Source: Flavihumibacter sp. CACIAM 22H1 (GTDB taxonomy: Bacteria > Bacteroidota > Bacteroidia > Chitinophagales > Chitinophagaceae). Taken from it: DNA of 32,737 bases. The notes below the pieces were generated by a model, which was given only the letters and a program-made list of their open reading frames with translations, had not been told where the DNA came from and searched no databases. The position numbers were made by a program, and so were the translations under genes. Positions 8,902-15,885 of the stretch are shown here, in pieces (within the stretch, counting starts at the first letter, position 1; every line of letters starts with the position of its first letter). Where the stretch lies: the NCBI RefSeq assembly GCF_001601815.1, contig NZ_LUKG01000008.1, positions 36,806 to 69,542 of the forward strand, written 5' to 3'.

Positions 8902-8940
8902 CAGCGTAGAATGCTGCGAAATTAGCATTGTTATTTCATT

Positions 8941-8970
8941 TTTGTGAAATCAAATTTTAGTGTACTTTTG
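8941..8970 (+). promoter_or_regulatory. Bacteroidota-type promoter for tRNA-Pro
   Basis: TTTG at 8941-8944 and TACTTTTG at 8963-8970 match the Bacteroidota -33 (TTTG) and -7 (TAnnTTTG) elements, with 18 bp between. Transcription would start near 8977, about 40 bases before the tRNA. The match to the -7 consensus is exact. Confidence 0.65.
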
Positions 8971-9017
8971 CCACCCCACAATTTAAAAAGCCTTGAGCTT
9001 TAATGAATTGCAGGTTT

Positions 9018-9091
9018 CGGGACGTAGCGCAGCCCGGTAGCGCGTTTGCATGGGGTGCAAGAGGTCGCTGGTTCGAATCCAGTCGTCCCGA
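9018..9091 (+). tRNA. tRNA-Pro (anticodon GGG)
   Basis: The cloverleaf is complete: acceptor CGGGACG (9018-9024) pairs with CGTCCCG (9084-9090), and the D-arm GCGC..GCGC, the anticodon stem TTTGC/GCAAG with loop ATGGGGT, and the T-arm with TTCGAATC are all present. The anticodon is GGG, reading the proline codon CCC (and CCU by wobble). C1-G72 and discriminator A73 are proline-tRNA identity features. The 3' CCA is not encoded (genomic ACGAA), so it must be added by tRNA nucleotidyltransferase. The gene has its own promoter and terminator. Confidence 0.96.
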
Positions 9092-9102
9092 CGAAACGTT
9101 TA

Positions 9103-9127
9103 GGCAGCAGCAATGCTGCCTTTTTTT
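9103..9127 (+). terminator. Rho-independent terminator after tRNA-Pro
   Basis: A perfect 7-bp stem GGCAGCA/TGCTGCC with loop GCAA (9110-9113) is followed at once by seven T residues. It lies 12 bp after the tRNA and should end the tRNA transcript. Confidence 0.88.
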
Positions 9128-9263
9128 ATTGCCTTACACAGGCGTTCGGACACAGGTCTCCATCTTTTGCGCAAATTAAAAATGCCGCAATTTGTACCAG
9201 AACAGAAAAGCCTTTCGTTAACACTAAAATTTTCCAGCATTCTTATCAATAATTCAGTTCCGA

Positions 9264-10247
9264 ATGAAGCAATTACTAAGGTATGTAGGTATTTTATTTG
9301 TATTGATTTACCCTGTTGCCCTATCGGCCCAGCACCATTACCCCACATTTATGCCAGCCGGCGACAGTGTTGTTTTTTTCAGGGGAGCTAATGCATGGTA
9401 CCTGCCTTCCAAAAAAAGGTATATACCCAATCTGGCAGCGGTACAGGTAGCGCCGGAAAAAACCTTCACCAACGGTGGTTTTCAACAGGTTTCTACTTCG
9501 AAAGGAGAATATTTTTATGTACTTGGAAGAACAAGAACCAAAGTACTGGGCCGGGGCGGTAAAAGAAACAATGAAATCTGGTTGCTGGAATATGACCCCT
9601 CCACACAAGGCAGGTATAAAAAAATCCGGGAACTGGAAAATATTTATAAGCTGGTCAGCGAAGAAATGAAAGCCAATCGCAAACTGATCATAACCGGTTG
9701 TGCCACCAATAATAGATTTTATATGGCTTCAAAGGAAAGCCTGTATTCTTTTGCGGATGATGGAAGCGACAGCCAACAGCCCCGGGAAGAGCTGCCAGCA
9801 ATAGGCGGACTTTCTATACTGGAAGTAAAGATACTTTCCGATGGACGGTATGCCTTACTGGGGCTTAGTCCATCCAGCCAGCCCGTTCAGCTTTTTAGCC
9901 AGGGAACGCAGGCTATGACCACCCGTTTTTTTGATCTGCAGACAAAAAAAGCGGTCCTTGATGTAAAGCCGGAATATACAACCGGTCTGATCCTTTCTGC
10001 AGATAACCGGTACCTGATCTACAGGGGATTTGACGCTTTCCACCACTACGACCTTAAAGCCGGAAAACAGGTGGCTACCTATCCAAGAAGCTTTCTAAAG
10101 ACAGTACCTGACACCGATTACTGGTACTATTTAAACGACCGCTACCTATACATCATTTCCAGCCTGGTCAATAACGAAGCCTGTTACCTCGAAGTAATTG
10201 ACCTGAAACAAAATGGTACCACTACAAAATATGGCCAACTGTTATGA
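9264..10247 (+). CDS. Secreted propeller-like protein of unknown function
   Basis: No named family is recognised. The 327-residue product has a Sec signal peptide (KQLLRYVGILFVLIYPVALSAQ) and no lipobox. The rest contains short repeated strands with aspartate/asparagine turns typical of WD40/TolB-like propellers (SDGRYALLGL, SADNRYLIYRGFD, YYLNDRYLYIISS), so a partial or irregular beta-propeller is the best guess. The gene starts 172 bp after tRNA-Pro. It is joined to the following MORN-protein gene by an ATGA overlap (start 10244, stop 10245-10247), so both are one operon and probably work together outside the cytoplasm. No enzymatic motif is visible. Its base composition looks like that of the neighbours. 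Confidence 0.82.
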   Translation: MKQLLRYVGILFVLIYPVALSAQHHYPTFMPAGDSVVFFRGANAWYLPSKKRYIPNLAAVQVAPEKTFTNGGFQQVSTSKGEYFYVLGRTRTKVLGRGGKRNNEIWLLEYDPSTQGRYKKIRELENIYKLVSEEMKANRKLIITGCATNNRFYMASKESLYSFADDGSDSQQPREELPAIGGLSILEVKILSDGRYALLGLSPSSQPVQLFSQGTQAMTTRFFDLQTKKAVLDVKPEYTTGLILSADNRYLIYRGFDAFHHYDLKAGKQVATYPRSFLKTVPDTDYWYYLNDRYLYIISSLVNNEACYLEVIDLKQNGTTTKYGQLL

Positions 10248-11932
10248 GAACGATACTATTAATCCTCCTGTTCGCTTATTCGGTAACCATGCAGGCGCAG
10301 GAATGCATTCAGGGCAATTGCGCTAACGGTTATGGGGTGCTAAGGATCGATACCAATGCCGTGGTGGGGGCTGTATACCTGGTCGGAAACTTTAAAAACG
10401 GGAAACTGGAAGGCGAAGCGATGGAAGTGGTTTATGATAAACCCACCTATTACCGGAGCGATAAACAATATACCGAAGTTGATTTTTTACTACTTACCAA
10501 TTCGGGACAACCAAAACTGGAGAATGTTTTGGAACTGAAACCACAGCTGATAAAGTATGGGCAATACGCCAACGGAGAGCTAAACGGTAAAGGGGTATTG
10601 GTTGCGGTGGAATTAAATATGGTACCTGAGTTTGAATGGATCGTACTGTTTGGAAAAACAATGCTGAAACAGTTTTTCTGGAATTCCTTAAGGTATGAAG
10701 GAGAATTTAAAAAGTCCAAACCATCCGGAAAGGGGCAGTTGAATGTAGAGCTGATGGAAGCATCGCTTTTAACAACAGGGGAGGATCTTACTTCTCCCAA
10801 TAATGACGACGTGGTTTTTGAATTTCAGAAAAAAGGAATGGAAGGTAAAGGACTGTTCCGGGGCTCATTCCGAAATGGCATGGCACATGGTTTTGCTATA
10901 ACGAATATGCACCAGGAAAAAATACTTCCGGACGGAAAACTGGCTCGCCAGGCCTGGCATTCCGGCCGTTATTTTGAACCCCAGAAAGCGGGAATTTACC
11001 CGGGCGATGTTGCAGGTACCGTAGCGTTCAAACCCGATGCCCAACACGCCTATATCGTACCTCTCGACAATGAAGGCAGACCTACGAATTTCGGACGTCT
11101 AAGAAAAATGGATGCTTCCGGGCAAATGGAATATGAGTATACCGGCTACTTTAATGCTGGTAAACCAATGGGTGCGGGATTTCAGCAATTCAAAAACGGC
11201 AATTACCGGGTAGGTACGTTCGATGGTGACTCTATGCTGGTGGGAACAACCGTGATAATAGGTGTAGATGGTGTAAGATTTTATACTTCCTACACCGGCA
11301 CCATTGTATTGCCGAATGGAACTATAAAGGAAGGATATGGCACTTATATCTGGCACAAATCTCTCCAAAACTTTGCATTGGGTGTTCGTGCGGAAACCTA
11401 TTACAGCGGCTACTGGATGAATGGTGTTTACCACGGCGATGGATTTCTTCAAACAAAAACTACGGAGTCAAAAGGTGTATGGGCGTATGGAAACCTGGCG
11501 AAAGGTAACTCCACCATCGAATACAATAAACTGGAAACCGGCCATATTGTGGTTATAAACGGAATGGCCAGTCCGATTAAATTAGATGAGAAAACACATC
11601 GGTGGGTAACGGCCGATAATCGTTCCATTCCTGATGGTACGGTAACCTTAAGCCGCCTTACTATGGCACAGTTTTATGGCGCCTGCCCGGTTTGCAGCGG
11701 ATCTGGTAAAGAAAGCGAGCAGCATTATGTGGCCAGGAAAAGCACCCTGGATGTTAAAAATGTTACTACTTATACCGATGCAAGTTATGTGGGTGGGTAC
11801 TGGCAAAACACGTCGAAAGTTATTACAGAAACAGTAACCGGCGGATATTACCAAACCCTCTACAAATCCTGTAGCAGGTGTTATGGAAATAAGCGGCAAA
11901 TGACCACATTGTCATTACCTGAACCCAAATAA
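10244..11932 (+). CDS. Secreted MORN-repeat protein with C-terminal CxxC zinc-ribbon-like tail
   Basis: This 562-residue exported protein has a signal peptide (MRTILLILLFAYSVTMQAQ). At least seven degenerate MORN-type repeats run along the body (YGQYANGELNGKGVL, RYEGEFKKSKPSGKGQL, LFRGSFRNGMAHGF, YTGYFNAGKPMGAGF, YYSGYWMNGVYHGDGF and others), giving an elongated beta-hairpin stack. Near the C-terminus are two cysteine pairs, C481-P-V-C484-S-G-S-G and C543-S-R-C546-Y-G, resembling half-sites of the DnaJ CxxCxGxG zinc module, separated by ~58 residues. Zinc binding or disulfide formation in the periplasm is possible. The ATGA overlap with the preceding gene implies coupled expression. A role as envelope scaffold or surface-associated binding protein is inference; no enzyme signature is seen. 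Confidence 0.85.
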   Translation: MRTILLILLFAYSVTMQAQECIQGNCANGYGVLRIDTNAVVGAVYLVGNFKNGKLEGEAMEVVYDKPTYYRSDKQYTEVDFLLLTNSGQPKLENVLELKPQLIKYGQYANGELNGKGVLVAVELNMVPEFEWIVLFGKTMLKQFFWNSLRYEGEFKKSKPSGKGQLNVELMEASLLTTGEDLTSPNNDDVVFEFQKKGMEGKGLFRGSFRNGMAHGFAITNMHQEKILPDGKLARQAWHSGRYFEPQKAGIYPGDVAGTVAFKPDAQHAYIVPLDNEGRPTNFGRLRKMDASGQMEYEYTGYFNAGKPMGAGFQQFKNGNYRVGTFDGDSMLVGTTVIIGVDGVRFYTSYTGTIVLPNGTIKEGYGTYIWHKSLQNFALGVRAETYYSGYWMNGVYHGDGFLQTKTTESKGVWAYGNLAKGNSTIEYNKLETGHIVVINGMASPIKLDEKTHRWVTADNRSIPDGTVTLSRLTMAQFYGACPVCSGSGKESEQHYVARKSTLDVKNVTTYTDASYVGGYWQNTSKVITETVTGGYYQTLYKSCSRCYGNKRQMTTLSLPEPK

Positions 11933-11950
11933 AACCAGCTCGGTCTGCTA

Positions 11951-11969
11951 AAAATGCAGGGGGCATTTT
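11951..11969 (+). terminator. Weak terminator-like hairpin after the MORN-protein operon
   Basis: AAAATGC (11951-11957) and GCATTTT (11963-11969) form a 7-bp stem around AGGGG, 18 bp after the stop. The T residues are part of the stem, and the following base is C, so it is a modest candidate. Confidence 0.4.
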
Positions 11970-11984
11970 CCTGCTGACATACTG

Positions 11985-12009
11985 TTGTCAATACGGCCTG
12001 TTTACTTTG
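11985..12009 (+). promoter_or_regulatory. Candidate promoter for the DinB-like gene
   Basis: TTACTTTG (12002-12009) matches seven of eight positions of TAnnTTTG, with TTG at 11985-11987 upstream (14 bp between). It would give a ~20-base leader before ATG 12036. The spacing is shorter than usual. Confidence 0.4.
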
Positions 12010-12035
12010 TGGTATCATCATTAAATCATTATTTC

Positions 12036-12536
12036 ATGAATGCTACATTAAATCAATCAGTAATGGCCGAATTGCTTAGTCCACAGGAATTATTTACACA
12101 CTGGCAGGGGCATCGGGCCCTAACCCGCCGTACCATCCTGGCTTTTCCGGAAAAAGAATTATTTACGTTTTCCATAGGAGGCATGCGTCCTTTCTCTCAA
12201 TTGGTGATGGAAATGGCAACCCTTGCTGGGCCTGGCGTTAAAGGGATCGCTTCCGGGGAATGGGTACCTATAGATCATACCGGCGGCGCTCAACGCCCTA
12301 CCACCAAAGAAGAACTGCTCGATTATTGGGACGCTATTACCGAAGAAATGAATACGTACTGGCCTGCTATAGAACCAGCCCGTTTCCTGAAAGTGGAAAA
12401 AGCTTTTGGCGCCTATGAAGGCACCAATTTCAGCACTATTCAATACCTGATAGATAATGAAATTCACCACCGCGGGCAGGGCTATGTTTACTTGCGGGCA
12501 TTGGGTATAGAACCTCCGGCATTTGGGGACAGGTAA
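12036..12536 (+). CDS. DinB-superfamily protein
   Basis: This ~166-residue four-helix-bundle protein belongs to the DinB/YfiT-like metal-dependent superfamily. Landmarks are FSIGGMRPFSQLVMEM, GIASGEWVP and the C-terminal NEIHHRGQGYVYLRALGIEPP, whose HHRGQ-type helix is typical of Bacteroidota DinB proteins. Members often act in thiol-linked or stress-related chemistry, but no specific activity can be assigned. I choose ATG 12036 (MNATLNQ). An upstream in-frame start at 11985 would place coding sequence over the candidate promoter and adds a stretch unlike the family. Its last 49 bp overlap, on the opposite strand, the 3' end of the SGNH hydrolase gene. Confidence 0.85.
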   Translation: MNATLNQSVMAELLSPQELFTHWQGHRALTRRTILAFPEKELFTFSIGGMRPFSQLVMEMATLAGPGVKGIASGEWVPIDHTGGAQRPTTKEELLDYWDAITEEMNTYWPAIEPARFLKVEKAFGAYEGTNFSTIQYLIDNEIHHRGQGYVYLRALGIEPPAFGDR

Positions 12537-13126
12537 TCAAACAAGAACCGCGCCCACCGTTGGTATTCCAGGCCGGAAGGGTGTAAACCGTCCTGGGCAA
12601 CCAGTGCCGGGTCGGAAACTGCCTCCCTGGTGCCTTCGGTAATGTCGATATAATAAACAGCTTGCTTTTCGGCAAGCTGTTTATTAATTTGATTAAACGC
12701 ATTTATTTCAGTACTGATCTGTTGCCGGTTACGATCTGCTGCAAAAGGAGTATGCCCCCAGTCCGGGATAGACAATACCACCACCCGTTCCTTTTTGCCC
12801 CCTGCTAATTGAATGGCTTTCCGGAGCAACTGCTCAAATTCGGTTGCATAGGTATCGATCGGCCAGCCCCGGTATTGATTATTTACACCAATCAATAAAC
12901 TTACCCAATCATAGGAAGGTAGGAACCGGAAAGATTCCATACCGGCCAGCAATTCGTCCGTTGTCCAGCCCGTTTTTGCAAGGATCTCCGGTGCATTTAT
13001 TTCCCAGCCCTTTAAGCGAAGGCTTTGTACCAATTGATAAGGGAAGCTTTCCGTGAGGGTTACCTGCTCACCAACCGTATAAGAATCACCCAGTGCCAGA
13101 TAACGGATCATAGCCAGTTTTGGCAT
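12488..13126 (-). CDS. SGNH/GDSL hydrolase family protein
   Basis: This 212-residue SGNH-fold esterase or lipase-like hydrolase has block I ALGDSYTVGE (catalytic Ser15), block III GVNNQYRG (oxyanion Asn) and block V DGLHPSGLEY (Asp179 and His182 of the catalytic triad). There is no signal peptide with the start I choose, so it is cytoplasmic unless exported otherwise. An in-frame start at 13165 would run into the SDR gene; ATG 13126 (MPKLAMIRYL) lies 16 bp after the SDR stop, and MIRYL at 13111 is the alternative. The gene follows the SDR gene and likely shares its transcript. A perfect 15-bp inverted repeat is embedded in the coding sequence at 12651-12686. The 3' end runs 49 bp into the convergent DinB-like gene. 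Substrate unknown. Confidence 0.9.
   Translation of the reverse strand: MPKLAMIRYLALGDSYTVGEQVTLTESFPYQLVQSLRLKGWEINAPEILAKTGWTTDELLAGMESFRFLPSYDWVSLLIGVNNQYRGWPIDTYATEFEQLLRKAIQLAGGKKERVVVLSIPDWGHTPFAADRNRQQISTEINAFNQINKQLAEKQAVYYIDITEGTREAVSDPALVAQDGLHPSGLEYQRWARFLFDYLSPNAGGSIPNARK
12651..12686. repeat. Perfect 15-bp inverted repeat inside the SGNH hydrolase gene
   Basis: TAATAAACAGCTTGC (12651-12665) and GCAAGCTGTTTATTA (12672-12686) are exact reverse complements around the 6-base loop TTTTCG. On the coding strand it encodes the region NKQLAEKQAVYY and would form a stable hairpin in the mRNA. No U-tract follows on either strand, so it is not a simple terminator. Confidence 0.9.
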
Positions 13127-13142
13127 AAATATCGGTAATTCT

Positions 13143-13895
13143 TTATTGTGCCAGATAGCCGCCATCCACCGGATAATATGCGCCTGTCACAAACGAAGCC
13201 TTATCGGAACTTAGCCAGAGTGCCAGTTCGGCAACTTCATCCGCATCTCCCAATCTTCCGATAGGATGTAGGCCTTTAATCTGCTCAAGGGTTGCCTCAT
13301 CAAGGTTATTGGTCAATAGTGGGGTACGTATATAACCCGGTCCAATGCAATTGATCCGAACTCCCTGGTTGGCGTATTCAAGGGCGGCCGCTTTTGTTAA
13401 ACCAAGTACCCCGTGTTTTGCGGCAACATATGCCGGGGAAAAACGGGTGCCCACAGCACCCAGGATAGAGGCCATATTAATAATGGCACCACCCCCGCTC
13501 TTTAAAAGCGCCTGAATCTGAAAATGCATGCCATAAAAAACGCCATTCAGGTTTACACCAATAACTTTATTCCAGCCATCAATAGGGTAGTCGGCGGTAG
13601 CAGCCAGCGGACCTCCGATGCCCGCATTGTTACAGGCAATGTGTAATCCGCCGTATTCCTGAATTGCTTTATCCACCAGTTGCCGGTTATCTTCTGCAGA
13701 GGACGTATCTGCTTTGAAAAAACTAGCTACTCCGCCGGCAGCTGCAATGAGGCTTAGGGTCTCCTGTCCGCCTGCTTCATTTATATCCGATACAACCAGT
13801 TTTGCACCTTCTTTCGCATACGCAAGTGCTATTGCCCTGCCAATACCGGAGCCTGCCCCGGTAACAATGGCCACTTTGTTTGCTAATATTGCCAT
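13143..13895 (-). CDS. SDR-family NAD(P)-dependent oxidoreductase
   Basis: This 250-residue classical short-chain dehydrogenase has the cofactor motif TGAGSGIG (residues 12-19), an acidic residue D37 after the second strand (VVSDIN, favouring NAD over NADP), NNAG (89-92) and the catalytic set Ser143, Tyr156 and Lys160 (YVAAK). The C-terminal end YPVDGGYLAQ is typical. These features suggest a glucose-1-dehydrogenase/3-oxoacyl-reductase-like enzyme; the substrate cannot be inferred. It is followed after 16 bp by the SGNH hydrolase. Upstream a hairpin at 13933-13961 separates it from the Fe-S oxidoreductase gene, so it probably has its own promoter. Confidence 0.93.
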   Translation of the reverse strand: MAILANKVAIVTGAGSGIGRAIALAYAKEGAKLVVSDINEAGGQETLSLIAAAGGVASFFKADTSSAEDNRQLVDKAIQEYGGLHIACNNAGIGGPLAATADYPIDGWNKVIGVNLNGVFYGMHFQIQALLKSGGGAIINMASILGAVGTRFSPAYVAAKHGVLGLTKAAALEYANQGVRINCIGPGYIRTPLLTNNLDEATLEQIKGLHPIGRLGDADEVAELALWLSSDKASFVTGAYYPVDGGYLAQ

Positions 13896-13932
13896 ACCTC
13901 AATTTTTTATAAATCTAACCACCTATAGCAAC

Positions 13933-13961
13933 AAAAAAGGTGACCAGAATCAGTCACCCTT
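13933..13961 (-). terminator. Terminator after the Fe-S oxidoreductase gene
   Basis: On the minus strand, stem GGTGAC/GTCACC (13958-13953 with 13944-13939) around an 8-base loop is followed by six T residues (13938-13933). The plus strand also has TTTT after the stem, so it may act in both directions. It lies 22 bp beyond the stop of the Fe-S gene. Confidence 0.75.
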
Positions 13962-13982
13962 TTATTCAAATCAGCTAAATGG

Positions 13983-15299
13983 TTAATTGTTGATCCAGGC
14001 ATCCCGCTCATCGGGACTAAATTTCCAGGGAGCAAAATTATTTTCCACGTTGGAGAACATGGCATTCCATTCCTGCGGTGCATTACTTGCTTCCATTACC
14101 AGGGAGCGGCGCAGTTCAAGAATTATTTCAAGCGGGTTAATACTTACCGGGCATGCTTCCACACAGGCATTACAGGTTGTACAGGCACGTAGTTCTTCTG
14201 TACTTATATAATCGTGCACCAGGCTTTTGCCGTCGGCAACAAATTGCCCGTTTTTATCGATATTTTTTCCTACTTCCTCCAGCCTGTCTCGGGTATCCAT
14301 CATTATTTTACGGGGCGATAAAAGTTTGCCCGTACTATTTGCGGGGCAAGCTGCAGAACAACGTCCGCATTCCGTACAGCTATACGCATCCAGCAAATTC
14401 CGCCAACTAAGTTCCATTACGTCCTTGGCCCCGAAGGAAGGCGCTTCCGCAGCGTCCGTAGGAGCCAATTCGGGTTGCATCGCATATATAACTTCATTTT
14501 GGATAGAAGGCATATTTTTCATCTTGCCCTGTACTTCCAGCCGGGCATAATAGGCATTCGGAAATGCCAGCAAAATGTGCAGGTGTTTGGAAAAGGGCAG
14601 GTAATTCAGGAAAGCCAGAATGCCTGCAATATGCAACCACCAGCAGGTTCTTTCCAACAAAACAAGTACTTGATCGGAGTATCCATTAAGGAATGGGTGC
14701 AGGAGAGAGGAAATTACAAATGACCCGGTTGGGTGTGCAGCATAAGCCGCCACTCCGCGTTCCTGCAACAGCGTATCTGCAGCATTCATCGTCAAAAACA
14801 GCAACATCAGCAGTATTTCAGTAAGGAGGATATAGTTGGCATCCGAGCGAGGCCATCCATCCAGGTCTTTTGAAATAAACCGGCCCAGTTTTAGCAGGTT
14901 TCTGCGAGCCAGGAAAACGATACAAACCAGCAGTACCCCAAGTGCCAGCCACTCGAAGCTATTAATAAGAAACCGGTAAAAGCCCAGTCCCAGGAAACCT
15001 GTAAACAACCGATGGGTGCCAAGCAGTCCATCCAACACAATTTCAAGCACTTCCAGGTTAATAATCACAAAGCCTGCATAAATTACAAAATGCAGCAGGG
15101 CAACCAACGGGTTTTTGAACATTTTCTTTTGCCCGAATGCCAGTAGCAAAAGGTTCTTCCACCTAAGTTCCGGATGATCGGAATAATCGGCGTCTTTTCC
15201 CAGCAGGATATTACGACGGATAAATTTCACCTGGCGGGAAAAAAACCAGACAGCGGCAAGCAATAACAATACAAAGGCGATTTGTTGCAGGTAATGCAT
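13983..15299 (-). CDS. Membrane-bound 4Fe-4S oxidoreductase subunit (HdrC/NarI-like fusion)
   Basis: This ~438-residue inner-membrane electron-transfer protein has about five to six hydrophobic segments in the first 250 residues, in a nitrate-reductase-gamma-like arrangement. They are followed by a ferredoxin-type domain with two complete clusters, CTECGRCSAACP and CTTCNACVEACP (each CxxCxxCxxxCP, around residues 308-318 and 373-383). The organisation fits HdrC/GlpC-type (Fe-S)-binding proteins that pass electrons to or from quinone. In related Bacteroidota a CCG-domain partner usually follows; here the next gene is an unrelated SDR behind a terminator. I choose ATG 15299 (MHYLQQIAF) over an in-frame TTG at 15317, because a promoter at 15318-15346 predicts transcription starting near 15312. 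Confidence 0.88.
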   Translation of the reverse strand: MHYLQQIAFVLLLLAAVWFFSRQVKFIRRNILLGKDADYSDHPELRWKNLLLLAFGQKKMFKNPLVALLHFVIYAGFVIINLEVLEIVLDGLLGTHRLFTGFLGLGFYRFLINSFEWLALGVLLVCIVFLARRNLLKLGRFISKDLDGWPRSDANYILLTEILLMLLFLTMNAADTLLQERGVAAYAAHPTGSFVISSLLHPFLNGYSDQVLVLLERTCWWLHIAGILAFLNYLPFSKHLHILLAFPNAYYARLEVQGKMKNMPSIQNEVIYAMQPELAPTDAAEAPSFGAKDVMELSWRNLLDAYSCTECGRCSAACPANSTGKLLSPRKIMMDTRDRLEEVGKNIDKNGQFVADGKSLVHDYISTEELRACTTCNACVEACPVSINPLEIILELRRSLVMEASNAPQEWNAMFSNVENNFAPWKFSPDERDAWINN

Positions 15300-15317
15300 A
15301 AGAACAGTATTGTTCAA

Positions 15318-15346
15318 CTAAATTAAGTGATTTCTCCCCGGCTCAA
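15318..15346 (-). promoter_or_regulatory. Candidate promoter for the Fe-S oxidoreductase gene
   Basis: On the minus strand TTG (15346-15344) is followed after 18 bp by TAATTTAG (15325-15318), a seven-of-eight match to TAnnTTTG. It predicts a ~13-base leader before ATG 15299. Confidence 0.5.
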
Positions 15347-15381
15347 TGATTTGTTGTAATTTTTCGCCCTGAATTTCAAGT

Positions 15382-15885
15382 ATGTCTACAGATCGAAAAT
15401 ATATACTGGATGCGCAGGCGGCCGCCAAAAAGCTGGAGCGCATGGCCTATGAAATGGCAGAAGAGTTAATAGGAACCAAGGAGCCCATTATCCTGGCAGG
15501 CATAAAAGACAATGGAGTGGTAATGGCAAAGCTGCTGGCAAAGCTGATTCAGGAAATAGCCGGGCTCGAATCGGAAATCCTGGAAATTGGTTTGGATAAA
15601 CGGCACCCCACTACCATTTCCTTAAGCAGGGAACTAAATTTTTCCAACCGTACCATCGTTTTGGTAGATGATGTAACAAACAGTGGCAAAACCATTTTGT
15701 ATGCCCTGCAACCCTTTTTAGCCCACCATCCGGAAAAGATACAGATTCTGACCCTGGTGGAACGCACGCATAAAGCCTACCCGGTTAAGGCAGATTATGT
15801 TGGAATAAGTTTGGCCACCACTTTGCAGGATCATATTTATGTAACCGTGGACGCCGACCAGATTACCGGCGCTTACCTAGAATAA
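15382..15885 (+). CDS. Phosphoribosyltransferase-family protein, PyrR-like
   Basis: This 167-residue type I phosphoribosyltransferase has the PRPP-binding loop IVLVDDVTNSGKTILYAL, the early segment ILAGIKDNGVVMAKLLA and the PyrR-like tail RTHKAYPVKADYVGISLATT. In PyrR proteins of other bacteria this domain binds UMP and controls pyrimidine transcripts by attenuation and/or has weak uracil PRTase activity. The RHELP-type RNA-binding segment is not clearly kept here, and no pyrimidine operon or attenuator is in the window, so an alternative purine/pyrimidine salvage role is open. It is divergent from the Fe-S gene and its stop abuts the stop of the convergent DUF2279 gene (TAATTA). A -7-like TAATTTTT lies at 15357-15364. 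Confidence 0.85.
   Translation: MSTDRKYILDAQAAAKKLERMAYEMAEELIGTKEPIILAGIKDNGVVMAKLLAKLIQEIAGLESEILEIGLDKRHPTTISLSRELNFSNRTIVLVDDVTNSGKTILYALQPFLAHHPEKIQILTLVERTHKAYPVKADYVGISLATTLQDHIYVTVDADQITGAYLE

Noticed and set aside
9046-9252. Small ORF starting in tRNA-Pro (MHGVQEVAGSNPV)
   Set aside because: It is the usual artefact of translating a tRNA gene (the AGSNP peptide comes from the T-arm) and runs through a terminator.
9092-9263. Integration site or att repeat downstream of tRNA-Pro
   Set aside because: No direct repeat of the tRNA 3' end and no integrase was seen downstream; only a terminator is present.
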